Of a DNA stretch of 64,000 bases, positions 42,842 through 53,732 are shown one piece after another. Origin of the DNA: Entoloma clypeatum (taxonomy: Eukaryota > Basidiomycota > Agaricomycetes > Agaricales > Entolomataceae); NCBI GenBank assembly GCA_963565915.1, contig OY751495.1, positions 3,658,001-3,722,000 of the forward strand, given 5' to 3'. A model generated the notes under the pieces. The model saw only the letters and a program-made list of their open reading frames with translations. It did not search any database and was not told where the DNA came from. The first letter of the stretch is position 1. Every line of letters begins with the position of its first letter. Made by a program: the position numbers and the translations under genes.

Positions 42842-43072
42842 CTAGTGGTGGTTCTCGCATGTCTGTGTTCGATTGCAAATCCGAAGTCAGTCATAGGCAG
42901 AGCCTTTTAGATGGGGATGACGTACCTTATCCGTGGGACTACCAAGTACGTCGTTGCAAAGCCAACCACGGCAGCATTCGTTAACAGACTGGCAGGAGTG
43001 ACTGCAGTTTCTGCCAAAGGCGCTGGCGACGCACAGCGCCAGGGTAATGGCGAGAGCACAAGAGAGTTGCAT
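42842..43072 (-). CDS. Small secreted cysteine-rich protein, knottin-like spacing
   Basis: Exon 1 runs from ATG 43072 to 42926 (49 codons), intron 42925-42863 (GTACGT...CACAG, 63 bp), exon 2 42862-42842 with six codons and TAG: 55 residues in all. Residues 1-20 form a signal peptide (MQLSCALAITLALCVASAFG). The mature ~35 residues contain six cysteines in the order C-x3-C-x5-CC-x4-C-x11-C, which fits the inhibitor cystine knot pattern. A TATA box (tataaaa, 43147-43141) lies 69 bp upstream. It would be exported and disulfide-bonded. It could be an effector-like, antimicrobial or signalling peptide; no homologue is recognised and the fold is inferred from spacing alone. Confidence 0.7.
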
Positions 43073-43152
43073 GGTTGACTTGGGTGAGGTTGGTTGGAAT
43101 GGGTGGACGATAACGTAGCTCTGATACTTGTTCTGTTCCATTTTATACCGAC

Positions 43153-43376
43153 CAGCAACGGTTTTTCAGATGGCGTTTGCTGCGATGAACCGGAAAGCTT
43201 GATTGGCGACAAAGAAACCCAACAATTTTGGAAAGGGATTTTACACAGGCATGTGAACTCGAAGCACGAAGCGTTCGGAGAGAAGACGGTCTGTGCCCAT
43301 GGATACGGAGTACGGTGCTGCCAAAAGAGGATGTTGGAGTGGGAGGTGGAGAACACATTCTTCTGAGGTGTAAGTG
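43153..43376. repeat. Dispersed ~220-bp repeat, copy 1 (upstream of the secreted-protein gene)
   Basis: Begins agcaacggtttttcagatgg and runs to gaacacattcttctgagg. It is about 85% identical by eye to 44430-44655 in the same orientation. This copy forms the far promoter of the small secreted protein. Confidence 0.8.
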
Positions 43377-43496
43377 GCAAGTCTGGCCATGCCTCCGCCT
43401 CTTGGACTCAGGTCCTTCGGGCGGCCAAGTATTAACCCGCGGGCTCAACTTGTACCTATGCGGTGACGTTGACGACTCATTTACGGCAGTCCTCCC

Positions 43497-43537
43497 GTGT
43501 AAGTACTAGTTCCTTTCAAAGGAACTAGTACTTACAC
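43497..43537. repeat. Perfect 41-bp palindrome (20-bp arms, 1-nt centre)
   Basis: The arm gtgtaagtactagttccttt is followed by one c and then its exact reverse complement. It lies in an intergenic stretch with no gene on either side, and may be a hairpin terminator, a MITE footprint or a regulatory dyad. Confidence 0.9.
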
Positions 43538-44097
43538 AAAGCTGCAAGTTATGACAATAGCGCTGGGTAACATGCTGGCGGTGCCACTGCAGTGAGTGGA
43601 TTGCATTCAGCAGGAAGAATAGCGCCATTCTTCAAATGAAATGTTGACTCTTGCGTGACGCGTGCGACCACTCAGTACTCATCGGCGCAGTCCGGATAGT
43701 GGACTATTATGTAACATACACGTGACTATACTAAGAATGAGACGACATCGACTGCGACCAGCTCACGCCGGAGGAGGTCCAGGCCATTTGAGACATCGAA
43801 ACTGCCGCGTTCGGCCAATATAAAGAGCATTCACACGTCGGGTAACCTGAAGTCTTGACACCGACTTTCCGGGCTCGTGCTGATGGATCAAGCACAAAAA
43901 GGCAAGCAGCCACCGAGGGCACCGTGCCGCATGGTTCCCTTGCTGTACAGGGCGAAGAACCAGGTAAGTAGTAAACCGACCCAGTTCATCATGTCATTTG
44001 ACGCCCATCTCACCGGTTTTTTCCTGCTGGCTCATCAGATCGTGATTCGACACAGTCTGTAACACCGGCGCGTGCACTCGTCGCGCTTCCCTCGGCT
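43538..44097. other. No recognised gene
   Basis: I see no coding frame longer than about 60 residues with recognisable content, and no repeats shared with the rest of the window. Confidence 0.4.
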
Positions 44098-44295
44098 TTG
44101 CCTACCTCTCCTTTGAATTATGGCGCATCGACGCCCAGCACCACCGCGTCTGCAGCCCCAGTCAAACGGAAGCGCGGCCGCCCGAAGACCACGCTCACCT
44201 CCATTCTCCCAGCGCGTTCCAAGAACACGGTCTCCCACAGCAGTCCGTGGTTCATTCCGTTTCCAATTACTGACATTTTGGCCACCTCCACTTAA
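44098..44295 (+). pseudogene. AT-hook-containing gene fragment
   Basis: The frame has TASAAPVKRKRGRPKTTLTS; KRKRGRPK is an AT-hook core (RGRP), which binds the minor groove of AT-rich DNA. It is flanked by Ser/Thr/Pro-rich residues, ends at TAA (44293-44295) and has no ATG in good context. It is probably a remnant of a nuclear protein or transposon-derived gene. Confidence 0.4.
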
Positions 44296-44429
44296 TTGGG
44301 CACGGCTTGGTTCTGAACACAACTGATAGTTCTGGTACCTGTAGGCTTTTCGGTTTATTGAATGTGCTTCTTTCCGGCGCCTACCTCTGCCCAAACTTCA
44401 CGACTCTGATATCCCAAAAGGCACGTGCA

Positions 44430-44655
44430 TTGGGAATGCAGCAACGGTTTTTCAGATGGGGTTTGTCGCGATGAACCGGGAAGCTTGAATGGCGACAAAG
44501 AAACACAACAACTCGTTGAAAGGGAGTTTACACTCGCATGTGAACTCCGAGTCGAAGCACGAAGCGTTCGGAGAGAAGACGATCAGCCAGTGGGGCCGTG
44601 GATACGGAGTACAGTGCTGAAAGAGGTTGGACTGAGTTGGGGAACACATTGAGCC
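44430..44655. repeat. Dispersed ~220-bp repeat, copy 2
   Basis: Partner of 43153-43376. No secreted-protein ORF follows on the minus strand here, so only the upstream piece was duplicated or the gene copy was lost. Confidence 0.8.
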
Positions 44656-45871
44656 CTAGACGTAGTATTGATACATCACAATCCTTTAACCATAGCACGG
44701 CCGTGTTACATGTACATCATTAATTACAGGTCCACCAGGTGATACATCACAGGTGATATATTGTGATATATCACCCTGCCTCACAAGCTGGCCCTGCAGT
44801 TTCCTTCTGTGGGTTGGTTTGCTGGGATCGTGCCATCAGTACAGATTGATCTGCCCTTGGCGTGTCGGTGCCTGCACATCAAATCATCTTTTCCCCAAAA
44901 TTTCCGTGAAAAACATGTAAGAAACATAAGTTGGCAGATCCGTGGCGCAGCCTCCTCTCGTTTCTATTCCCCTTCAATTTACACTTATTTGCAGTGATTT
45001 TCGCTGAATGAATGCGGCAGATTCCACGTCCGCGACTCGACAAAATTGCGACAAAATACAGAATCTCGGAAATGTTGCACGAAGATCTACAAAAACAAAA
45101 CATATTTGTGTTCTCTGCAAGGTGATCTGGGCTAACAAGTTCTCAAGTGTGTCAGTATTCCTAGTAGATGATACTTTGGATGGGAATCACAATGAGGACA
45201 ACAATAGGTACATAGCACTTGTTCTGTGAGTTTAAGCAAAGTTTAAGTTGAGATTCAGGCTGTTTTCTGCACCTATCGTCTGACCTTTTCATTTCTAGGG
45301 TCCAGCCTTTTGCAAGTATCTCATTCGAAGGAATGTGTTATATATTGTGTATTATTGTAATAATTAAGAAAACTATTGAGAGGATTATATGCTGTAAGGT
45401 AATTTGTGTTTTTCCGAACCTCGAATGATGCCAATGCAGTGGTCACGTGATGGAAGTTCAACATGATCTTTATCGCCTGCAAAGTTTCTGCACTGTCTAT
45501 CGTCCCACATCTTCACAAAGCCACGCTTCCTATAAACTGAAAACCCCACTGTGAATAACCGACTTGGTGAGCCTTACATCATGCTTATTCACTCCCTTCG
45601 AGCTAACATTCGTGGCCGGAACGAAGAAAATGTGTTTCTCCACTCACCGCTCTTTCCGCCGTCGCTCTGTCAGCAGGGTCCGTTTCTGCATGTGTACCCG
45701 TCTCATGTTTAATCTGGTTGAGGACAGATGCTTATTTTCATTGCAGCACTGCCATTTCCAAGAGTGACCCACATCTCGACCATCAATGCCCACCCTCAAC
45801 ACCAACATCAAGCTGTGCCATCAACACCCACATTCATGGTGTTAACACCACATCAACGAGGCCATCAACAA
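44656..45871. other. No recognised gene; short dyads
   Basis: About 1.2 kb with no credible gene. At 44752-44775 ggtgatatat-tgtg-atatatcacc is a perfect inverted repeat, and related gatacatcac motifs occur at 44673-44682 and 44740-44750. Positions 45764-45863 have repeated atcaac/caacac motifs just before the hAT-like element. Confidence 0.45.
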
Positions 45872-46089
45872 TAGTGTTTGAGGGTTCGGTTCAGTTCGGT
45901 TTTTTGCCTCCGAGGGGCATCGACCGAGACCGAGACCGGTCTTCATATATGACAAAAGGGCAAAAAACCGGACTGGACCACTCAGGACCGGTCCATCGGA
46001 CCCATGGATGGTGGACTGAACCGGTCTGGACCAGTCAGAACCGGTTTGGTGGGTTGATTAATTATACATCATGGCTAAATATATATACG

Positions 46090-46645
46090 TATGGGAGTGG
46101 TAGCTGTTGGGCATGAACAGAGGCTGTTTGACACATTGGGCATGAGTTGGCACTGTTTGGCGTGATTGGGCAGCTTTGGGCATGATTCGGCGGCTTTGGG
46201 CATGATTCGGCGGCTTTGGGCATGATTCAGCGGCTTTGGGCATGAGTGGAGGCTGTTGGGCGCGATAGGGGGCGTTGGGCGTGGGTGGAGGCCGTGGGGT
46301 GTGAGTGGAGGCTGTTGGGCATGGGTGGAGGCTGTTGGGCGTGAGTGGAGGCAGTGGGGTGTGAGTGGAGGCTGTTGGGTGCAGGAGGGGTTGTGGGGCG
46401 CAAGTTGATGCCGTTGGGCATGGGTGGAGGCTGTTGGGGGTGAGTTGAGGCTGTTGGGCACAGGAGGGGCCGTTGGGCCTGCGTCGACGCCGTTGGGCGT
46501 GGGTGGAGGCATTGGGTGTGAACGGAGGCCATTGTCTGCAAAAGTAGGCCGTTGGGCGCTAGAGGGGGCAATAGCGGGCCGTTGGCCACAAGTGGTGGTC
46601 GTTAGCCATGAGTGGTGGGTGTTGGGCGGAGGTGGTGGCCATATG
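46090..46645 (+). repeat. Minisatellite array of element C, left arm
   Basis: About 30 units around GGCTGTTGGGCATGAGTGGA. A run of near-identical longer units, gggcatgattcggcggcttt, occurs at 46150-46240. Confidence 0.9.
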
Positions 46646-47734
46646 GAGTGGAGGTGGGGGATAAAAAGAACTGTGGGAACGTTTCGCTGGCTGTCAACTT
46701 ATGGTTCAACTTTTGGCGATTGCTGAGGTGCTTGGCAGCCAATGCCGAGCAAGTGTGTCATTGAAACTCGTGGCCTCAATGCCCAAACCGTGGCATCACA
46801 GGCCTCAAATATACTTATTAACTGATTTAGGGATGTTTATAAACCTATAAGAAGTATATATACAGTTAGATATATGAGCCATGTATGGTAGAGAGTCTGG
46901 GCAGCAAATTGATGTATCAAATCACATTGTAAATCATGATAAACAGTGCATCATGAGTTACCTCAAACACAAAAAACATCATTTCCTCACTTTCTCCTTT
47001 CCACAACCCCTTTAAACTACATGTAGTAAATATATACTATTGCAACATTGTATGTAAATCTATTCAGACCATGCAAATCAAATTCAAGGACTTAATAAGG
47101 TGAATATAAGCAAAATAGGTCGAAAATTTGACCAGAAAATTTTACTTCAGCTTTGGATTCTCCCCATTCAGGAGATGTCACAGCACATTTGTTTTTCAAA
47201 TTTGGTGGATCAATCATGGAGATATAACACTTTTACTGAAATATTTACTGAAATATGCACATTTGATTATTTCTATCTTATCCAGACATCTTAAAATTAT
47301 TCAAGATGTTTCAGAAGGTCAATATATATGTATTTATGAGTTCTATGACTTAAAACCCTTAATAGACCATGAGGAAGGTGCCACACGCACCCACGCGATG
47401 CATTCTGCACATTGTTTACTATTATTTGGTGCAGAGCTCTGCATCGCTATATCATAAGATCCGTGGCAAAATTTCACAAAATAGATACATAGTCAGTGAC
47501 ACAAAATGCTCTAATACTTAATTGATATAGTGCATAAGCTTTTGCTGCCCCTGTGTAAGACATGTAGGCAGATGTGCGATGTTTTATTAAGTGTGTTTAT
47601 ATTTAGTTGACACATTTGATGCGCGCCTGATGCACGTCCAAACGAGGGCAGGCTATTTGCCCTTATTTGCTTTGGCTGCTTTCTGGGCCAAACAAACCCT
47701 TTGCCCAGTTCGCCATCTGACTTTCATGCCCACT

Positions 47735-48415
47735 CTTGCCCAACGGCCCTTTCTGGCACCCAACGGCCTCGACTCGTGCCCAACCCCCCCCTCTAGCACC
47801 CAACGGCGTCCTTTCATGCCCAACAGCCTCCCTTCATGCTCAACGGCCTCCCTTTGCCCCCAATGGCCTCCACCCATGCCCAATGGCCTCCACTCGCGCC
47901 CAACGGCCCCTCTCATGCCCAACGGTGTCCTTTCATGCCCAACGGCGTCCCTTCGCCCCCAACAGCCTCCACCCATGCCCAACGGCCTCGACTCGCCCCC
48001 AATGGCCCCTCCTGTGCCCAATGGCCCCCTCTAGCGCCCAACAGCATCCTTTCACACCCAATGGCGTCCTTTCACGCCCAATGGCCTCCCTTCGTGGTCA
48101 ATGGCCTCCCTTTGCCCCCAATGGCCTCCACCCATGCCCAACAGCCTCCACTCGCGCCCAACAGCCCCTCTCGTGCCCAACAGCGTCCCTTCACCTCCAA
48201 CGGCCTCCACTCATGCCCAACAGCCTCCACCCACGCCCAACAGCCTCCATTCGCGCCCAAGCCCCCTATCACGCCCCAACGGCCCCCACTGGTGCCCAAT
48301 GGCTTTGACTCATGCCTAACGCCCTCCCTTCATGCCCAACAGCCTCGACTCGCGCGCAACGGCCACCACTCGAGCCCAACAGCCCCCACTTGAGTCCAAC
48401 GGCCCATCCTCACGT
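47735..48415 (-). repeat. Minisatellite array of element C, right arm (reversed)
   Basis: About 36 units around CCCAACGGCCTCCACTCATG, the reverse complement of the left array. All three forward frames stay open and translate to Pro/Ser/Ala-rich repeats, but this is a consequence of the unit, not a gene. Confidence 0.9.
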
Positions 48416-48648
48416 CCTGTAAATACATATGTAGACCCTGTATTAGCACCCAAAAGACCGGTCTAGACCAGTCTCAACTGGTCTTTTACTGGTCTTCAAA
48501 AAAAAATTTTTTGTCGAGACCGAAGACCGGGGCCGTCCCAATTTAGCAAGACCAAGACCGCGGTCTCGGTCTATTTCGGTTCATTTTTCGGTTCAGTCTG
48601 GTCCGGTTCCAGTCCTATTGGACCGAACCTTGAAACACTAATCAACAA

Positions 48649-49207
48649 GAGATGGGATGGATGCTGCTGGCCACATCCATCTGTCAACACCTGGGATGTA
48701 AAAGTGAGACAGAGGACAAGACAAGACAACCAAACAAGATGAGCGATGGGGGATGAGACAGGATGAGGGCTCAATGTGATGAGATGAGAGATTCGATGGG
48801 GCAAGGACCTGACCAGACAGGACGAGAGCATAACGGAACAACATGAGGATGTCTGACTGCACTGTCCACCACCCCAAACCTGCCCACTGCTGCCACCTAC
48901 CTGTCTGCCAAATGGCGTGGGAGGCGACACCAGTGGCCAGAGAGGGGGAGGTGCACTGGGAGGCTTGCAACAGCAAGCACCAAAACAAGGTGAGTGCTGG
49001 GGGATGAGACAAGACTGGATGGGGGCCGTGAGGAGTGGGGCAGGGCGAGGCGAGGGCTGTGGCGGGACAGGAGGGATGTCTACAACCACATTGTACACCA
49101 CCCCAAAACCGCCCACTGGTGCCACCTACCCGTCTGCCAAATGGCGCAGGAGGTGAAACCAGTGGCTGAGAGGGGGAGGTTGGCTGGGAAAAGCCGTTGC
49201 GGAGGGG
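48649..49207. repeat. Tandem duplication of a ~225-bp segment
   Basis: Positions 48869-48950 (ccaccccaaacctgcccact...agagggggaggt) recur at 49098-49180 with a few mismatches, as do the intervening gggggatgagac stretches. No gene is visible. This is the target region of element C and the left flank of the Gypsy at 49208. Confidence 0.65.
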
Positions 49208-49827
49208 TGTTACACTTTTTCACCCTCTTCCTATGCACCTTCACATGATCCCTCAACCCTCAATCCCATTCCAACCCCGTTTCACTTAACTCCGATGACC
49301 CTGGGGCATGTGTCCCCCCTATCAGCGCTATGACTCACAATGACTCGGACTATTTCCCTTGTAGATATATTTTCACTTGTTATCTCTGACTCATAGCCTT
49401 GAGGCCTTATCTCTGACTCTTATGCCACAGCCCCCTTGAAACATTTATCTAACCAATGGCTTATTTAGCTCCTGCGCAGCATCTACTTATTTATAGCTGT
49501 AGGATAACATATATAAGACTTGTAACCTTAGAGTAGAGGTCCTCAGCTTGACCTAGGCATACAACACTTACTTGTCTATCCTTTGAACACTCTCCAACTA
49601 AGTGCCTTGCGAGGACTTAGCTCTGCCAGATCCGAACTGAGTCGTCCTTCTGAGGAACTTGCTGATCTTGACCAAGTCATCCTACTGAGGGACTTGTGTG
49701 TGGAACCAGTATGAACCCATGTGACTAGAACCTTGGACTGATTGTAGGCTATTGCCATAAGAAAAGGTCAAGCTGATCTAGGTCATCAACCCACTGTGGT
49801 TTTAGATGCAAAGATTCCTCCCTGACA
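49208..49827 (+). repeat. Putative 5' LTR of the truncated Gypsy
   Basis: TG...CA ends and a TATA-like acatatataaga (49508-49519) support an LTR. With no second LTR in the window the borders cannot be confirmed by comparison. Confidence 0.5.
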
Positions 49828-50062
49828 ATCAACCTTTGGAGTCTCATCTGACTCAGAAGATGAACAGGAGTTTGTTGATGCATCCATTACACCACAACAA
49901 CTGCCGACACTATACAGAAGAGTAACCTCCTCTTTCGTACCAGTCAACCCCATATCACCTTCCTATCTCTCCCTGAGATGAATCCAACTGTCGCCAGCTG
50001 TTGCTGTTGCTGCACCCAGACCAAAGACCCCAGACACCCCAGTTAAACCAGCACCTGTAGAA

Positions 50063-50965
50063 ATGACTTCTCAGGCAAAGACCCCAGAAAAAGAGATCAA
50101 GATCAGCCCACCAGCGAGCTTTAATGGAGACAGAAGGAAACTGTCAGAATTTTTATTCAACGCGAACTTATACCTGGAAATGAATGATGATGTTTACAAC
50201 TCTGACAAGAAAAAAATCCTCTTCACTGTCTCATACATGAAAGGAGGAACCACTGGGCCATGGAAGGAATCCTGGTACAGAGACATCAACACCGCTGGAG
50301 TTACCGTGTACCCAAAATACGCGGACTTTATCGAGAAACTGAGAAAATCGTTTTCCCCAGTTGACAAAGAAGGAGACATGTTGACCATGATGAAAACACA
50401 GAAGATGGAAGGCATGACAGCCGATGAATTTGTGGAAAAATTTAAACTATGGGTTTCAGAAAGTCTGATCACAGAGGAACGATCTCTCAAGGATTACTTC
50501 ATGGAGGCGCTACCCCACGCACTCTGAGACAAGATCTTGGGCCTTGATAAGGTCCCAGGAACAATTGATGAATGGTATACCATGGCGTCCAGATTGGACA
50601 ACCAGTGGAGGAGGGCCAAGGCAGTCTCTCAAAGACTTAGACCCAATGGGGGAAAGAAGAAATTCAAGGTTAATTATAACCCTGCACCCCAAAACACGCA
50701 CTTTGCCCCAGACCCAAACACCATGGACATTGACTGGCTGACTGCCAAAGAAAGAGATGACCACTTTAAAAAAGGGTTGTGCTTTGTCTGCCATCAGGCA
50801 GGACATCGTGCTGATGCACACAAAGGAGGAAAGACCCTGGTTGCAAACAACACGTTCAAGAAAGCCTCTGATGCATATGCCCATATCCGAGGCATTTTTA
50901 AAGACTTACTGAATAAGGAACAAGATGTCTTAATCTCTGAAATGGAGAAACAGGGTTTTCAATAA
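50063..50965 (+). pseudogene. Gag of the truncated Gypsy
   Basis: From ATG 50063 the frame includes SPPASFNGDRRKLSEFLFNA (capsid start typical of Gypsy Gag), KGGTTGPWKESWYRDI and MTADEFVEKFKLW. After a TGA at 50525-50527 it continues in another ORF to a zinc-knuckle-like CFVCHQAGHRADAH. The last ligand is His instead of Cys. The TGA lies where CGA (Arg) is expected (HAL-DKILGL). About 300 residues in total. Confidence 0.85.
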
Positions 50966-50979
50966 GGCGGCCAGTACCA

Positions 50980-52170
50980 ATGTCAGCCCCCGCTCAGTTT
51001 TCAATCTCCCTATCCCCTGTAATTGTAGCTGACATGAACGACAAATCTTTTTCGATCCCCATTGCAATGTCAGGAGAAGGAGAAAGCATTGATGAAAGAC
51101 TAAAAATAAATGCCCTGATAGACTCAGGAGCAGGAGGAACCTTCTTGGATCAGAAGTTCGCCACAGCCAACCAAATGGAGCTTATTCCGTTACTAAAGCC
51201 CATTCGTGTGTTCAATGTGGACGGAACAAAGAACAAAGAAGGGACAATCATCCATTGCACATGGAAGAAGATCTGGATTGATGACAAAGAACTCAACATC
51301 AGATTCTTGGTCACTGGACTTGGAAAGAAAACCACCATTTTGGGGTTACTATGGTTGAAACAATACAACCCAAAGATTGATTGGGAAAAAGGAACCTTGG
51401 ATATCAAGATGATCAGGTTCAAGAAGACCCTAGCAGGAGTCATGAGGAAGAAATTTGACAAGCTCTTGGCATCAAAAGACAAGAAACCCATTGCAATTGC
51501 AGCATGGATGAAAGAAAAACCTAAACAAAGAATCTTTGCAATGATAGAAGAAACTAATGATGAAGAGACCCTTAAACTGAAAAAGGAGGCTCTACCAGCA
51601 AATGTACCTATCTTGAAAAGGATAGATGAAGAATCAGACAATGACCTTGACCTATTCAGGACATATGTCACAACAGACGAACCCATTGAGGATATTTGGA
51701 TCCAAGCCAAAACCTCGATCTCCCAGAAACTCTCACACAATACGGACACTGCAGACAAACTGAAGAAAGAACTACCAGAACAATACGGTCAGTATCAGAA
51801 GGTGTTTGAGAAAACAGCATCTGAGAGATTACCAGAACACAAACCATGGGACCATGCAATTGACTTAAAACCAGACTTCACCCTGAAAGACTGCAAAGTT
51901 TATCCTTTGTCACCAGAAGAACAAACAAAATTGGATGAATTCCTTGATGAGAACCTTTGAAAGGGGTACATCAGACCCTTAAAATCACCAATGGCATCAC
52001 CCTTTTTCTTCGTGGCAAAAAAGGACTTGGATAATCTCAGACCATATCAGGACTATCGGCGATTGAACGAAGGAACGGTGAAGAATGCATACCTGCTACC
52101 CCTGGTTGGAGATTTACTGGACAAACTGAAAGGAGCAAAGGTCTTTACTAAACTGGACATGCGTTGGGGA
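50980..52170 (+). pseudogene. Pol of the truncated Gypsy: protease and RT N-part
   Basis: The protease block is ALIDSGAGGTFLDQKF (DSGA). The RT begins with LPEHKPWDHAIDLKPDF and, after TGA 51958-51960, continues [40 protein letters not shown] and [11 protein letters not shown], where it ends at the hAT insertion. The TGA sits at an expected Arg (DENL-KGYIRP). The rest of RT, RNase H and integrase are not in the window. Confidence 0.88.
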
Positions 52171-52424
52171 TAGTGATTGAAAGTTCGGTTCGCTCTCATT
52201 TTTGACCCCTGAAAAGGAAGGACCGAGGACCGCACCGGTCTCAATTTTACATAGTCACCTTGGAAAACTGGACCAGACCGGTGAGGGACCGGTCTGACCA
52301 GTCCATGTATTCAGGTCTGATGAGACTGGACTGGTTTAAACCGGTCCAGACTCGTAATATGTACTGTACTAGGCTATGAGTGTGCTACTGGATGGCACAT
52401 GCATGTATTGCCTGAGTCTCGCCG

Positions 52425-52890
52425 TCTGACGCTGTTGGGCGCGAGTGGACACGTTGGGCATGAGTGGGCACGTTGGGCATGAGTGGATGCTGTTGGGTGT
52501 GAGTGGACATCATTGGGCGTGAGTGGACGCCGTTGGGCGTGAGTGAGACAAGTGGGGGGCTGTTGGGCTCAAAGGCAGGGCGTTAGGCATGAGTCGAGGC
52601 TGTTGGGCTCGAAGGGAGGCGTTGGGCATGAGTGGGGGCTGTTGGGCTCGAAGGGACGGCATTGGGCATGAAAAGGGGCTGTTGGGTGTGAGACGACGCT
52701 GTTGGGTGCTAGAGGGGGCCGTTGGGCAGCAGAGGGGGCCGTTGGGCATGAGTGGAGGCCATTGGGCTTGAAGGGACGGCATTGGGCGGGAGTGGATGGT
52801 GTTGGGCATTAGAGGCCGCCAGTGGGCATGAGAGCGGGCTGTTGGGCACTAGAGGGGCCATTGGGCATGAGTGGTGGCCGTTGGGCAGAG
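52425..52890 (+). repeat. Minisatellite array of element E
   Basis: About 24 units of GCTGTTGGGCATGAGTGG type, in the same orientation as the left array of element C. Confidence 0.85.
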
Positions 52891-53732
52891 GTGGTGGCCA
52901 GATGGAGTGGAGGTGGGGAAAAAGAAAACTGTGGGAATGTTTTGCTGGCAATTGACTTATGGTTTGAATTTCGGCGATTGCTGAAAATGCTTGGCAGTCA
53001 ATGCCGAGCAATGCACATTGTCGAAACTTGTACTCTCGATGTCCAAACCGTGGCACCACCAGTCTCAAAAATTATTCATAACTTATGTAGAGATACTTGA
53101 AACCAATAGTAAGTATACAGTGACTCAAATAATTGTCCAGATGTTTGAGCCATTTTGATTGTTTGCTCAATAGCTCCAGGGACAAGACAGACAAGACCAA
53201 AGTGTTGGTGTATGACAGATCGAGATACATCGTAGCTATAGAAATATATAACAATCACATAATTCTAATAAGTTTCCATGGAGATATATACAATTCGATC
53301 TGGTAACTCATTCAGACAATTATTTGGGTGACAATCAGAAATATCAGAATCTAATGCCAGATGGTTCCTATGACATCAAACCCTTGGCAGATGGTTACTA
53401 TAGTGATGCTATCATAGGTAGTGCCTGATTTCAAGCTATATAACCAGAGCTAATATTCTCAGCATTCCACAATTCATCATGCGCCCCATCTCCTCTGCCC
53501 AGAAGGAAAACATCATTTCTCTAGCCTCCAACCATCATTCCATTTGACATATTGCCTCCAAAGTTGGTGTTGGCAAGTCTACAGTGTCTGAGATCCTTCA
53601 GAATCTCCTTCCTACTCGACAAATCCCTTCTGCTGGTCGTCCTTCAAAGCTTTCTGCCCATGCTCAGCGCTCTATCATTACACAAATCATCACTGGAAAG
53701 GCTGCCAATGCTGTTCAGGCAACAAAACACAT

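Larger units (their letters stand above)
45872..48640. mobile_element. Complete non-autonomous hAT-like element C with inverted minisatellites
   Basis: The ends TAGTGTTTGAGGGTTCGG and (inverse) TAGTGTTTCAAGGTTCGG are flanked by a perfect 8-bp duplication, atcaacaa (45864-45871 and 48641-48648). TAG-G termini plus 8-bp duplications are hallmarks of hAT elements. From outside in on both sides come a ~180-bp zone of ggtctgg/ccagacc dyads and then the minisatellite in opposite orientations (46090-46645 and 47735-48415). The centre (46650-47640) is AT-rich and noncoding. Length 2769 bp. No transposase is encoded, so an autonomous hAT elsewhere must move it. Partial relatives lie at 7892-22343, 52171-58690 and 59920-60399. 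Confidence 0.92.
49208..52170 (+). mobile_element. Gypsy retrotransposon, 5' half, truncated by hAT-like element E
   Basis: A putative 5' LTR (TGTTACAC...CCCTGACA, 49208-49827) is followed by gag and by pol as far as the first catalytic block of the RT, where element E begins. The sequence is AT-richer and different from the chromovirus family. Two TGA codons interrupt gag and pol, both explicable as CGA to TGA. Confidence 0.8.

Noticed and set aside
47591..48393. Long Pro/Ala/Ser repeat proteins (147-190 codons)
   Set aside because: Translation of the minisatellite; all three frames are open because the unit lacks stops.
46090..48415. CRISPR-like repeat arrays
   Set aside because: Units are contiguous and imperfect with no unique spacers, in a eukaryotic transposon. 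They are minisatellites.
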